64,000 nucleotides of DNA from Gammaproteobacteria bacterium (GTDB lineage: Bacteria; Pseudomonadota; Gammaproteobacteria; Ga0077536). Under the pieces are notes generated by a model. The model had not been told where the DNA came from. It did not search any database and saw only the letters and a list, made by a program, of their open reading frames with translations. Below are positions 21,127-31,940 of the stretch, one piece after another. Location of the stretch: NCBI GenBank assembly GCA_016191285.1, contig JACPPA010000037.1, positions 25,270 to 89,269 of the forward strand, written 5' to 3'. Every line of letters begins with the position of its first letter. Within the stretch, counting starts at the first letter, position 1. The translations under genes and the position numbers were made by a program.

Positions 21127-22498
21127 ATGGCATCGCAAAGTGCGGTATGGCGCGATCATGCGCAATTGCGCAACCATCTCCGGCATCAATTTACTGCGCG
21201 TGAATGCACTGCTAATTCTTACCCTGGTGGCGCTTACGGCGCGCGCGGGATCGCCGCGGATCGAACGCTGGGCCACCGCCAATGGCATTCCTGTCTACTA
21301 CGTGCACGCGCCCGAGATTCCAATGTTCGATTTGCGCGTGGTGTTCGCCGCCGGCAGCGCGCGCGACGGCGCGCAGCCGGGACTCGCGAGCTTAACCAGC
21401 GCCTTGCTCACCGAGGATACCGCCGCGCTTGGAGTCGACGATTTTCACGCCGCGCTCGAAGCCACCGGCGCGGCGCTCGGCGCCGGCTCGTTGCGCGACA
21501 TGGCGTGGCTTTCGTTGCGGAGCCTGACGGATCCGAAAGCGGCCACACCGGCTGTCGAACTAATGCGCGCCGCGTTACTGTCTCCCCGTTTCAGCGACGA
21601 AGTATTTGTGCGTACGCGCAAGCAAATGTTGGCGGGCATTAAGAGCGAGGAAGGTTCACCCGACGCGTTGGGCGCCAAGGCGCTATATCGCGCCATTTAT
21701 GGCGATCACCCCTACGCCGCGCCCACGAGCGGCACGGAAACCGCCGTCAGCGCGTTCACGGTGGCCGATGCCAAAAGCTTTTATCAACGCTATTACGTTG
21801 CCAAGAACGCGGTGCTCATCGTGGTCGGTGCGCTCGATCGCATGGCTGCGGAAAAAATGACGAACGAATTAGTGCGTGGGTTACCAGACGGCGAAGGCGC
21901 GCCGCCGTTGCCCGCGGTTAAAGCGCTTGCCGTCCCCCATGCGGTCCAGATTGAGTTCCCAGCGAAACAAAGCCATCTCATTCTTGGCCAGCCCGGTATC
22001 GCGCGCCAAGACCCCGATTATTTTCCGCTCGTGGTCGGCAATCATGTCTTGGGTGGTAACGGGACGGTGTCCTTATTGTTCGGCGAAATTCGCGAACAAC
22101 GTGGACTCTCCTATTCGGTAAGCAGTTATTTCGAGCCGATGGCGGTGGCGGGACCGTTTGTCGCGACCTTGCAGACGGATCGTCCGCGCCAGGAGGAAGC
22201 GCGCAAGGTGTTACACGCCGTCATCAAGAAATTTATCGACGATGGTCCACCGCTGGCCGCCTTGGCGGCAGCCAAGCGCAACCTCATCGGTGGATTTCCG
22301 CTTCGAATCGACAACAATTCGAAAATCGCCGAGTACGTTACTCTGATTGCGTTCTACGGCTTGCCGCTCGATTATTTGACCACTTATCCACAACACGTGG
22401 CAGCAGTAACCGCGGCGCAAATCAAGGACGCGTTTAAACGCCGTGTTCATCTCGAAACCATGGCCGAGATCACCGTCGGCACCAGCGCGACGCCCTAG
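21119..22498 (+). CDS. M16 family peptidase-like protein, non-catalytic partner
   Basis: Second half of the M16 pair. ATG 21119 overlaps the stop of the first gene (coupling) and gives 459 aa with a hydrophobic export signal near residues 25-40; ATG 21158 is an alternative. Where the partner has HxxEH this protein has ASLTSALLTED, so it cannot bind zinc. It keeps the late LFGEIREQRGLSYSV motif, whose Arg and Tyr complete the active site of the partner in characterised M16B pairs. Confidence 0.86.
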   Translation: MSRWHRKVRYGAIMRNCATISGINLLRVNALLILTLVALTARAGSPRIERWATANGIPVYYVHAPEIPMFDLRVVFAAGSARDGAQPGLASLTSALLTEDTAALGVDDFHAALEATGAALGAGSLRDMAWLSLRSLTDPKAATPAVELMRAALLSPRFSDEVFVRTRKQMLAGIKSEEGSPDALGAKALYRAIYGDHPYAAPTSGTETAVSAFTVADAKSFYQRYYVAKNAVLIVVGALDRMAAEKMTNELVRGLPDGEGAPPLPAVKALAVPHAVQIEFPAKQSHLILGQPGIARQDPDYFPLVVGNHVLGGNGTVSLLFGEIREQRGLSYSVSSYFEPMAVAGPFVATLQTDRPRQEEARKVLHAVIKKFIDDGPPLAALAAAKRNLIGGFPLRIDNNSKIAEYVTLIAFYGLPLDYLTTYPQHVAAVTAAQIKDAFKRRVHLETMAEITVGTSATP

Positions 22499-22500
22499 GC

Positions 22501-23091
22501 ATGGTCGCGACTTCGGCCAGCCCGCGCGCCCCCCCCGGCAAAGTCCGCATCATCGGTGGCCAGTGGCGACGTCGGTGGTTACCGGTAACCGCCGTGGACG
22601 CGGTGCGGCCGACGCCGGATCGCGTGCGCGAAACGCTGTTTAACTGGTTACAACCATACTTGGCGGGCGCGCGTTGTCTGGACTTGTTTGCCGGCACCGG
22701 GGTGTTGGGCTTTGAAGCCGTGTCACGTGGCGCCGCCCAGGCGATGCTGATTGAAAATGACGCGCAGACGGCAGCCACGCTGCGCGCGCAGGTCGCCGCG
22801 TTTAAAACCACCAGTGTCGAAGTGCTCAATATGGATGCGCGCAGTTACCTAAGCGCTACCTTGCCCCGCGTCTACGATATCGTGTTTCTCGACCCACCGT
22901 TTGATAGTCCTTTGTTAACGGCAACCTTGTCTCTCCTCGAGGCGGGTTGGTTACACCCCGAGGCTCTGATCTACATCGAGTCCGCACGCGCGGCGAACGC
23001 AGTCACGTTGCCATCGGGATGGCGTATGATGCACGCCGGCCAAACCCGCCAGATCCGCTACGGGCTGGCACAACTAACTTTTGAACCCTAA
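22501..23091 (+). CDS. rsmD: 16S rRNA (guanine(966)-N(2))-methyltransferase
   Basis: SAM-dependent enzyme that methylates G966 of 16S rRNA in the small subunit. The 196 residues carry RIIGGQWRRR, VRPTPDRVRETLFNWL, the SAM loop CLDLFAGTGVLGFEAVSRGA, and the catalytic motif VFLDPPFDSP. It follows the M16 pair after 2 bp and precedes coaD, the same rsmD-coaD order as in other Gammaproteobacteria. Confidence 0.93.
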   Translation: MVATSASPRAPPGKVRIIGGQWRRRWLPVTAVDAVRPTPDRVRETLFNWLQPYLAGARCLDLFAGTGVLGFEAVSRGAAQAMLIENDAQTAATLRAQVAAFKTTSVEVLNMDARSYLSATLPRVYDIVFLDPPFDSPLLTATLSLLEAGWLHPEALIYIESARAANAVTLPSGWRMMHAGQTRQIRYGLAQLTFEP

Positions 23092-25653
<2,562 letters not shown>

Positions 25654-25654
25654 T

Positions 25655-25987
25655 GTGGACCGCGCGGCGCCGATGCGTCAGCTCCCGGTTAATTTTGTTC
25701 ATTCGCTAGTTTTTGCGCTGCTCTTGCTGGCCGCAGCCCTGGCGCTCGGCACGATGGGTTATTACATGATTGCGCACCTCGGGTGGATTGATGCCATCTT
25801 GGACGCCGCGATGATTCTGACTGGAATGGGTCCAGTCGCGGTCCATACGACCGATGCGGCCAAACTGTTCGCGGCAGCTTACGCGTTATTTTCCGGCGTG
25901 GTGTTTCTGACCATGACCGGCATCGCGTTGGCGCCAGTGGTCTATCGGGTGCTGTATAAATTTAATGTGGAAGATCGCGAGTATTAA
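25655..25987 (+). CDS. Small membrane protein resembling a two-helix ion channel
   Basis: 110 residues with two strong helices (about 15-42 and 70-95). Between them lies ILTGMGPVAVHTTDAAKLFA; in two-helix potassium channels this is the pore loop with TVGYGD followed by a similar DAGKLFA start of the second helix, so the architecture is channel-like but the selectivity sequence is replaced by TGMGP. Function unknown. GTG 25655 or ATG 25673 could be the start. It follows ggt closely and may be cotranscribed. Confidence 0.65.
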   Translation: MDRAAPMRQLPVNFVHSLVFALLLLAAALALGTMGYYMIAHLGWIDAILDAAMILTGMGPVAVHTTDAAKLFAAAYALFSGVVFLTMTGIALAPVVYRVLYKFNVEDREY

Positions 25988-26009
25988 TTTTTAAAAAAGC
26001 CGACCGGTC

Positions 26010-26036
26010 TGTCGATTCCGCCGTGACTCATTCGAC
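26010..26036 (+). promoter_or_regulatory. Probable ECF42-type sigma promoter
   Basis: TGTCGA (26010-26015), 17 bp, CGAC (26033-26036), 37 bp before the YciI/DGPF gene. These boxes match the -35 TGTCGA and -10 CGA(C/T) elements reported for promoters of the ECF42 sigma group, whose gene lies two positions downstream, so the pair is probably autoregulated. Confidence 0.65.
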
Positions 26037-26073
26037 TAAGAGGTGACGATCCTCGTATCTCAAGGAGATCCCC

Positions 26074-26424
26074 ATGCAATATCTACTCTTAATTTACGAA
26101 AACGAAGCCCAAGCAGCGAACCGCGGTCAGGCCGGCATGGCCACCATGATGAGCGAATACCGCACGTTCACGCAGGGCATCATCCAAGGTGGACAGTTCA
26201 AGGCGGGTGATGCCCTGCAGCCGAGCAGTACCGCGACCACGGTAAAGGTCCGCGATGGCAAAACCCTCACCACCGACGGACCGTTCGCCGAAACCCGCGA
26301 ACAGCTGGGCGGCTATTACCTTATCGAAGCGAAGAATCTGGATGAGGCGATTGTCATCGCGGCGCGCGTTCCCACGGCGAAATATGGTTCGATCGAGGTG
26401 CGCCCCGTCATGGTTTTCAACTAA
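26074..26424 (+). CDS. YciI-like DGPF domain protein
   Basis: 116-residue protein of the YCII-related (DGPFAE) family: MQYLLLIYENE start and TTDGPFAETREQLGGYYLIE. These proteins are regularly encoded next to ECF42 sigma factors; their own function is unsettled. AAGGAGA lies 7 bases before the ATG. The sigma gene follows after 18 bp, and a matching ECF42-type promoter lies upstream. Confidence 0.9.
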   Translation: MQYLLLIYENEAQAANRGQAGMATMMSEYRTFTQGIIQGGQFKAGDALQPSSTATTVKVRDGKTLTTDGPFAETREQLGGYYLIEAKNLDEAIVIAARVPTAKYGSIEVRPVMVFN

Positions 26425-26442
26425 GCCCTAAGCGCAATCGAA

Positions 26443-27726
26443 ATGGACTCCGCGCAGCCGCCGAAGATCCCGGTGACTGCGCGGACCATCGAACAAGTCT
26501 TTCGCACGGAAGCCGGTCGCGCCCTGGCGACGCTAATTCGCTTTCTGAATGACTTCGACTTGGCCGAGGATGCCTTACAAGAGGCTTTCACCGCCGCGCT
26601 TCAACAATGGCCGAGCCACGGCCTCCCCGCGAACCCGCGCGCCTGGCTGGTGCAGGTCGGACGTCATCGTGCCATTGATCAACTGCGTCGCCAACAAAAT
26701 TTCGGGCGCAAACAACCCTGGCTCGTGATCGAAGGCGCGGCGACCACGTGCGACATTCTCGCCGAGTACGAAACGCCCGTGGCCGACGATTTACTCCGGC
26801 TAATTTTCACTTGTTGCCATCCGGCACTGAATCTCGAGGCCCGGGTGGCGCTTACCTTGCGCGCGGTGTGTGGGCTTACGACGGAATCAATCGCGCGTGC
26901 GTTCTTGGTCAGCAATGAGACCATGGCTCAACGTCTGGTGCGTGCAAAGCAGAAAATACGCGTCGCGAAAATTCCGTATGAAACACCAGCCACCGACCAG
27001 CTCGATTCACGAATCGAAGACGTATTAGCCGTCATATACCTGGTGTTCACCGAGGGCTATGCGGTAACCACTGGCGAGGACTTGATCCGTGAAGACTTGT
27101 GCACCGAGGCCATTCGGCTGGCGCGGCACTTGATTTCGTTGATGCCTGGGCGGACCGACAGCCAAGGCCTCCTTGCGCTCATGTTGTTGCATGACGCGCG
27201 GCGCGCGGCGCGCACCACCATCGCTGGTGATATTGTTTTGCTTGAGGACCAGGATCGCACGCTTTGGAACCAGCAATTGATCGCCGAAGGGGTCGCGCTC
27301 GTCGAAGCGGCGTTACACTCCCCGCAGCGGATCAGCCGGTACGCTGTCCAAGCCGCGATCGCGGCCTTGCATGTCGAAGCGCCGCAACCGGCGTTGACGG
27401 ACTGGCCGCAGATCGTCGGCCTTTATGAAGTGCTATTACGATTGCAACCGACACCGGTCGTCGAACTGAATCATGCGGTCGCGGTCTCGATGGTCGATGG
27501 TCCGGCGGCCGCGCTCAACCTTATCGAAGCCTTGGCCGCGCGTGGGGGCTTAAGCGATTACCATTTATTACCGGCCGCGCGGGCTGATCTGCTGCGTCGA
27601 TTGGATCGCCACGCCGAGGCGCGCGACGCGTACTTGCAAGCCCTTGCGCTAGTTAAGCTCGCCCCGGAGCGACGCTTGCTGGCTCGGCGCCTAGCGGCGC
27701 TCGGTGAAATTCCACGGGCCAATTAA
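26443..27726 (+). CDS. ECF sigma factor with C-terminal TPR-like extension (ECF42 group)
   Basis: 427 residues, twice the size of a simple ECF sigma factor. Region 2 (LATLIRFLNDFDLAEDALQEAF, ANPRAWLVQVGRHRAIDQLRR) and region 4 (ALTLRAVCGLTTESIARAFL) occupy the first 190 residues; the rest is a helical extension (LNHAVAVSMVDGPAAALNLI, ARADLLRRLDRHAEARDAY) as in the ECF42 group. No anti-sigma gene is adjacent, which is also usual for that group: the extension is thought to control activity. Partner DGPF gene lies directly upstream. Confidence 0.9.
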   Translation: MDSAQPPKIPVTARTIEQVFRTEAGRALATLIRFLNDFDLAEDALQEAFTAALQQWPSHGLPANPRAWLVQVGRHRAIDQLRRQQNFGRKQPWLVIEGAATTCDILAEYETPVADDLLRLIFTCCHPALNLEARVALTLRAVCGLTTESIARAFLVSNETMAQRLVRAKQKIRVAKIPYETPATDQLDSRIEDVLAVIYLVFTEGYAVTTGEDLIREDLCTEAIRLARHLISLMPGRTDSQGLLALMLLHDARRAARTTIAGDIVLLEDQDRTLWNQQLIAEGVALVEAALHSPQRISRYAVQAAIAALHVEAPQPALTDWPQIVGLYEVLLRLQPTPVVELNHAVAVSMVDGPAAALNLIEALAARGGLSDYHLLPAARADLLRRLDRHAEARDAYLQALALVKLAPERRLLARRLAALGEIPRAN

Positions 27727-27747
27727 GTGCTCGTATTCACCGACCAG

Positions 27748-27885
27748 CCAAGGCGGCTGCTGGGTATGCGCTCCGCTCTTCCGAGCCTGCCAGCCATGGC
27801 CGGCTCGTCGCTGTTCCGCGTCCAGCGCTGTCCGTGCGCCGGACGCTTCACAAGTCGCTATGCGCACACCCAACAACCGCCTTGG
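27748..27885 (-). ncRNA. Structured element, candidate minus-strand RNA (138 nt)
   Basis: Arms of 24 bases (27748-27771 and 27862-27885) pair along their whole length; the three mismatches on the plus strand are all A-C, so on the minus strand they become G-U pairs and the helix is uninterrupted. Inside are two hairpins: 27818-27846 (11 pairs, again with one G-U only on the minus strand) and 27782-27807 (6 pairs plus an inner stem). The element starts 43 bp beyond the mutM stop on the minus strand. It matches no RNA family I know; a dispersed repeat or mutM 3' element are alternatives. Confidence 0.5.
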
Positions 27886-27928
27886 CCCCGACATCGCCAT
27901 CAATTACTGGCACTTTTCTAGCTTGTAT

Positions 27929-28747
27929 TCAGCGCTGGCATTTCACGCAGAAATAACTCATGCGTTGCCCGATAACCCGCGTGCGAATGTCGCCCTTCCC
28001 GCATTGCAAGCAAGCTTGACCCGCGCGATCGTAGACCCGCAATTCGTTGCGAAAATAACCCGGTTCGCCGTCATCGCGCGTGAAGTCGCGCAAGGTGGTA
28101 CCACCGAAGGTAATCGCCTCATCGAGCACCTCGCGCACGCTGGTAACGAGGGCGTCGTATCGTGCGTGACTCACGCGCCGGGCCGGCCGCGTGGGATGAA
28201 TCAACGCGCGATGTAGCGACTCGCTCGCATAAATATTGCCGACGCCGACGACCGCGTGCCCGTCCATCAAAAAATTTTTTACGGCGCCGGTGCGAGTGCG
28301 AGCCAGATCGACCAAGTAGTCTGCCGAGAAGCGTAAATCCCAGGGTTCAGGGCCGAGCTTCGCGAGCAACGGGTGGGTAGCGGGGTCGTCGACCGTCCAC
28401 AACATCAAGCCAAATCGCCGCGGATCGTGGAAGCGCAAACAGCGCGCGGCGTCAAATACAATATCGATATGATCGTGCGGGCGCGCGACTGTACCGGGTT
28501 CGAGGACGCGTAAACTGCCCGACATCCCCAGATGCACGATGAGCGTGCCGCGAGGAAATTCGAGCAACAGATATTTGGCGCGCCGGCGCACCGCGGTAAG
28601 CGTCTGCCCGGTGAGAATGCGCACCAAGTCGCGTGGGACCGGTTGGCGCAGGCGACGTTCGCGAACGATAACGGCGCTTACCGTACGGCCGGTGAGATGC
28701 GGGGCTACGCCGCGCCGCGTGGTCTCGACCTCCGGCAGCTCAGGCAC
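27929..28747 (-). CDS. mutM: Formamidopyrimidine-DNA glycosylase (Fpg)
   Basis: Removes 8-oxoguanine and other oxidised purines and nicks the strand. GTG 28747 is chosen because the family's catalytic N-terminus PELPEVETTRRG must follow the initiator; the longer frame would overlap the next gene. Further motifs: MSGSLRV, FHDPRRFG, the H2TH helix with VGVGNIYASE, and a C-terminal zinc finger (CLQCGKG...CVKCQ). 272 aa is normal. It is the last gene of a minus-strand run after the ABC exporter operon. Confidence 0.95.
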   Translation of the reverse strand: MPELPEVETTRRGVAPHLTGRTVSAVIVRERRLRQPVPRDLVRILTGQTLTAVRRRAKYLLLEFPRGTLIVHLGMSGSLRVLEPGTVARPHDHIDIVFDAARCLRFHDPRRFGLMLWTVDDPATHPLLAKLGPEPWDLRFSADYLVDLARTRTGAVKNFLMDGHAVVGVGNIYASESLHRALIHPTRPARRVSHARYDALVTSVREVLDEAITFGGTTLRDFTRDDGEPGYFRNELRVYDRAGQACLQCGKGDIRTRVIGQRMSYFCVKCQR

Positions 28748-30077
28748 GACGTCGATGCCACCAAATGAGTGCGCCGTTGACGAGGAAGGCCAGCGGCAGC
28801 ACGAACAAAAACCCAAACCCAAGCACCATCTGTTGCCAGCGCGTCAGATCGAGCGCGACATCGGGTGCGAGACGGGTTTCAATCGAGATCAGGTGATTAT
28901 TGGCGGCGAGCCAATCGACGAGGCGCGTGCCGAGATCTTGATTGCCACCATTGCCAATGTAGGTATTGGATAGAAAATCGCCGTCGCCTAACACCACCAG
29001 ATGTTGTTCGCCCGTGCCGCGGGGACGACTGAGCGCGAGGCCGAGCGTGAGCGGGCCGCGTGTATCGACGCCGGGATCGAAGCCCACATTGCCCGTCATC
29101 CGACCGGTTTCAGCCCACGCGCGAGCGCTGCTCAACAACAGCGGCGTGGCGTGCCAACCCGTGGGCGGCATGGCCACCAGCGGTGTCGCATACGGCATGA
29201 GCGTGGCGGCCTTGAGTCCGTCAAGTGCGGGGTGTTCGGGATAACGGGTGATCACGGCCAACGCCGGATTGTCGATGTTCAAGGCCTGGGTCACGGGATC
29301 GATTACCGTCGCGGCCAAATGTTTAAAACCCACGATCGCTGCCAGCGCATTCAGGCTCGCCGGCATATCGGGTTCGACCAGCCATAGCAGTTGACCGCCC
29401 TCGGCGACGTAATCGGCGATGACGCGACTTTCGCCCGGCAAATAATCCAATTGTGGACTGGCGAGCACCAGCAGCGTGGTGTTGCTCGGAATCGCCGCCT
29501 GCTCTGCCAAGTTCAATTCCTGGACGCGATAGCCGCGCCCGCGCAAGACTTCCGCCCAATGACTAACGTCGAAATTTGCGCTGCGTTGTGGGCTGCGCTC
29601 GCCGTGGCCGGTGATGAACACCAGCCATTGTTCGTCACGCCGCATCAAGCGCAACAGCGCGTTAGTGAACGCTTCTTCGGTAGTGCGCGTGAACCGTTCG
29701 CGCTGACCGTTGAGTTCCAGTGCAAGCTCTCCGTCTTTAATGCCTTCGGCCCGTGCCACATCGGCAATACTGGCCGGATCGGTGAAGATCAATTTTAATC
29801 GGGGCTGATGCGCTTGATATAACGCGACGAGATCGCTGACCTGTGTACGCGTCGGGCTTTTGCTCGACAGATACGCGGTGACTGTCAGGGGTTGGGTCAC
29901 CGCCGCGATGGCGTGCACGCTCGCCGCCGACAGGGTGTGCCGCGCATTGGCGCTTAGATCGAGAGTGGTCGAATGATTGCCGGTCCACCAGATGACGCCG
30001 CCGCCCAGCCCGCAGATTGCGAGTGCCGAACTGTAGTAAAGCACACGCCGACCCATCGCCCGCCAGCTAGTGCGCAC
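28740..30077 (-). CDS. Gld-type ABC system auxiliary protein (GldG-like)
   Basis: 445 residues: an N-terminal helix (VLYYSSALAICGLGGGVIWW), a large periplasmic domain, and a C-terminal helix near 415-437. The central DEQWLVFITGHGERSP segment and the LLVLASPQLDYLPGESRVIADYVAEGG region match the PF09822 family of ABC-associated proteins, first described with gliding motility GldG. Third gene of the exporter operon; 11-bp overlap with the permease gene and 8-bp overlap with mutM. Substrate unknown. Confidence 0.82.
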   Translation of the reverse strand: MRTSWRAMGRRVLYYSSALAICGLGGGVIWWTGNHSTTLDLSANARHTLSAASVHAIAAVTQPLTVTAYLSSKSPTRTQVSDLVALYQAHQPRLKLIFTDPASIADVARAEGIKDGELALELNGQRERFTRTTEEAFTNALLRLMRRDEQWLVFITGHGERSPQRSANFDVSHWAEVLRGRGYRVQELNLAEQAAIPSNTTLLVLASPQLDYLPGESRVIADYVAEGGQLLWLVEPDMPASLNALAAIVGFKHLAATVIDPVTQALNIDNPALAVITRYPEHPALDGLKAATLMPYATPLVAMPPTGWHATPLLLSSARAWAETGRMTGNVGFDPGVDTRGPLTLGLALSRPRGTGEQHLVVLGDGDFLSNTYIGNGGNQDLGTRLVDWLAANNHLISIETRLAPDVALDLTRWQQMVLGFGFLFVLPLAFLVNGALIWWHRRRA

Positions 30078-30816
30078 GCCGATCTCCCGTCAAACGCCAC
30101 ACGGTCAGGGCCAATGCCGTGGCCATCAAGGCGACGAAATAGCCCACATCGGCGGTGGTCACGAGGCCACGCGTTAGGCGTTGAAAATGTGCGAGCAGCG
30201 ACAGTTCGCTCAATAAATTTGCACGGGTTTCGAGCTGGCTGGCCCAATCGATCAGCCACAACGCGAGCAAGGTGGCGAAGCTGCCCATGGCTGCCACCGC
30301 CGGTTGCGCCGTGAGCGCCGAGAAAAAGAGTCCGATGGCGGTCCCTGCCGCCATCAACAAGTACAAGCCAAGCAGGTTCGCGGCGTAAGTGCCGAGATCG
30401 AGCGCCGTGCCCCACAACAGCGTCAATGGCATCAGCGCATTGAGCGCCCAGATCACGCTCTGGAGCGCCATCACGCCGAGAAATTTGCCTAGCACGAGCG
30501 AGGTAAGGCTTAGGGGTGCGCTGTACCACAGGCGCAGGATCCCGGTCCGGCGTTCGCCGCTTAAGGTTTGCATCGTTAACAGCGGAATCAGAAATAACAT
30601 CAGAAAGGCCGTCAAACCCACCGTCGGGATCACCACCAGCTGCACCACGCCAGGCGGCTGCGGCATGCTCCGAATTCGCGGCAGGTACTGTACAAAAACA
30701 TCAATTTGGGCGAGAAATTGATAGCCGACCAAGCCTTGCACCGCTGCCAGCACTACCCAGGCGAGCGGCGAACGGAACAAGCTTAGCGCTTCGCGTTTCG
30801 CCACGACGCCGATCAC
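30067..30816 (-). CDS. ABC-2 type transporter permease (GldF-like)
   Basis: 249-residue integral membrane protein with six helices; the stretch TMQTLSGERRTGILRLWYSAP between helices 2 and 3 is typical of ABC-2 permeases such as GldF and NosY. It overlaps the ATPase gene by 4 bp and the GldG-like gene by 11 bp, so the three form one operon and probably one exporter complex. No gliding genes are near, so the gliding-type names only indicate homology. Confidence 0.85.
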   Translation of the reverse strand: MIGVVAKREALSLFRSPLAWVVLAAVQGLVGYQFLAQIDVFVQYLPRIRSMPQPPGVVQLVVIPTVGLTAFLMLFLIPLLTMQTLSGERRTGILRLWYSAPLSLTSLVLGKFLGVMALQSVIWALNALMPLTLLWGTALDLGTYAANLLGLYLLMAAGTAIGLFFSALTAQPAVAAMGSFATLLALWLIDWASQLETRANLLSELSLLAHFQRLTRGLVTTADVGYFVALMATALALTVWRLTGDRRAH

Positions 30817-31739
30817 GTAGACGCCTCAGTGTGGTCCCGCGTTAGGCCGAGAAATGTGCGTTCGAGGGCCGAGTCGCCTACTTTAAGTTCGCGTAAGCCC
30901 CAGCCATGTTGCGCCGCCGCCGCACCGATCGCTTCGGCGGCGCGATCGAAATCATTGACTTCGAGTTCAAATTTACCCGCGCCGAAATCATGTACGTCGA
31001 CCACGGCGGCGAGCGCCGCCAACGTCGCGCGCGGTGGGGCCGCGCGCAATTCAAGCGCCAGGCGGTAAGCGCCATGGTTTAACGCTGCGTCGTAGACCAT
31101 GCGGCCGTGATGCACGATCACCACGCGGGAACAAATACTTGCGGCTTCGGTCAATAGATGGGTTGAGAGCAGTATCGCGCGTTCGGCGCCTAGGGTGCGG
31201 ATTAGTTCGCGCATTTCGTGCATCTGGGCGGGATCGAGACCGGCGGTTGGTTCGTCGAGGATCAACACTGTGGGGTCGTGAATGATTGCCTGCGCGATGC
31301 CGACGCGTTGCTGATAGCCCTTGGACAAATTCCGAATTAAGCGCGGGCCGACCGCGGTTAGACCGCAGCGCGCCTTCGCCGCCGCGACAACTCCAGCGCG
31401 CAGCGACGCTTGTACGCGGTGCAAAGCGGCGCAAAAGTCCAAATATTCATCGACCCGGGCTTCCGGATACAGCGGCGGCACCTCGGGTAGATAACCGAGC
31501 ACCCGTTTAGCACGCTTCGGATCGCGGGCGAGGTCGAAACCGCCGAGCGTGACTCGTCCCGTATCCGGCGCCAGCACCCCGGTAAGCATTTGCAGTGCGG
31601 TGGACTTGCCGGCGCCGTTCAAGCCGAGCAATCCGAGGACTTCGCCACGTCGCAGCGTGAGCGTTAAATCGTGGACCGCAAATCGCGCGCCATACCGCCG
31701 CGAGATGCCGTCTGCCGTTAGAAGAGTATCCGACGTCAT
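30813..31739 (-). CDS. ABC transporter ATP-binding protein (GldA-like)
   Basis: 308-residue ATPase of the ABC-2 class. Walker A GLNGAGKST near residue 40, signature LSKGYQQRVGIAQ, Walker B VLILDEPTAGLDP and switch LLSTHLL are intact. The C-terminal 85 residues form the extra domain common in ABC-2 ATPases. First gene of the minus-strand operon that continues with the permease and GldG-like genes, then mutM. Its promoter must lie in the 201-bp gap shared with the divergent desaturase. Confidence 0.9.
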   Translation of the reverse strand: MTSDTLLTADGISRRYGARFAVHDLTLTLRRGEVLGLLGLNGAGKSTALQMLTGVLAPDTGRVTLGGFDLARDPKRAKRVLGYLPEVPPLYPEARVDEYLDFCAALHRVQASLRAGVVAAAKARCGLTAVGPRLIRNLSKGYQQRVGIAQAIIHDPTVLILDEPTAGLDPAQMHEMRELIRTLGAERAILLSTHLLTEAASICSRVVIVHHGRMVYDAALNHGAYRLALELRAAPPRATLAALAAVVDVHDFGAGKFELEVNDFDRAAEAIGAAAAQHGWGLRELKVGDSALERTFLGLTRDHTEAST

Positions 31740-31765
31740 GTGGGCGGTATTATTAGAGAATGCAC

Positions 31766-31797
31766 CAAGCGCTGGCTACTCTTGTCGCGAGCGCTTG
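31766..31797. promoter_or_regulatory. Inverted repeat, possible operator
   Basis: CAAGCGCT (31766-31773), 16 bp, AGCGCTTG (31790-31797): a perfect 8-bp dyad in the gap between the divergent ABC operon and the desaturase gene. Its position could control either. Desaturase genes are often controlled by TetR-type repressors, but no such regulator is adjacent, so the assignment is speculative. Confidence 0.3.
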
Positions 31798-31940
31798 AGT
31801 ACAAGGGTGAAAAAAGGTGAATTGACGTGCGCACCGCCGCCATCGATTTGCACCCGACCACACGTATCAGCGATGATCGCGCGGCGGCTGGCCGAGCGTG
31901 TCACCGCGTAACCCGGACTAGGTCTGATGGCAGGTGAAAA

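Noticed and set aside
27748..27885. Integron attC site or SRP 4.5S RNA
   Set aside because: The arms end in CCAAGG rather than paired RYYYAAC/GTTRRRY core sites, and the SRP GGAAG tetraloop motif is absent.
27704..28216. Plus-strand frame across the structured element and the mutM 3' end
   Set aside because: Overlaps mutM antisense, includes the palindromic arms, and shows no protein-like pattern.
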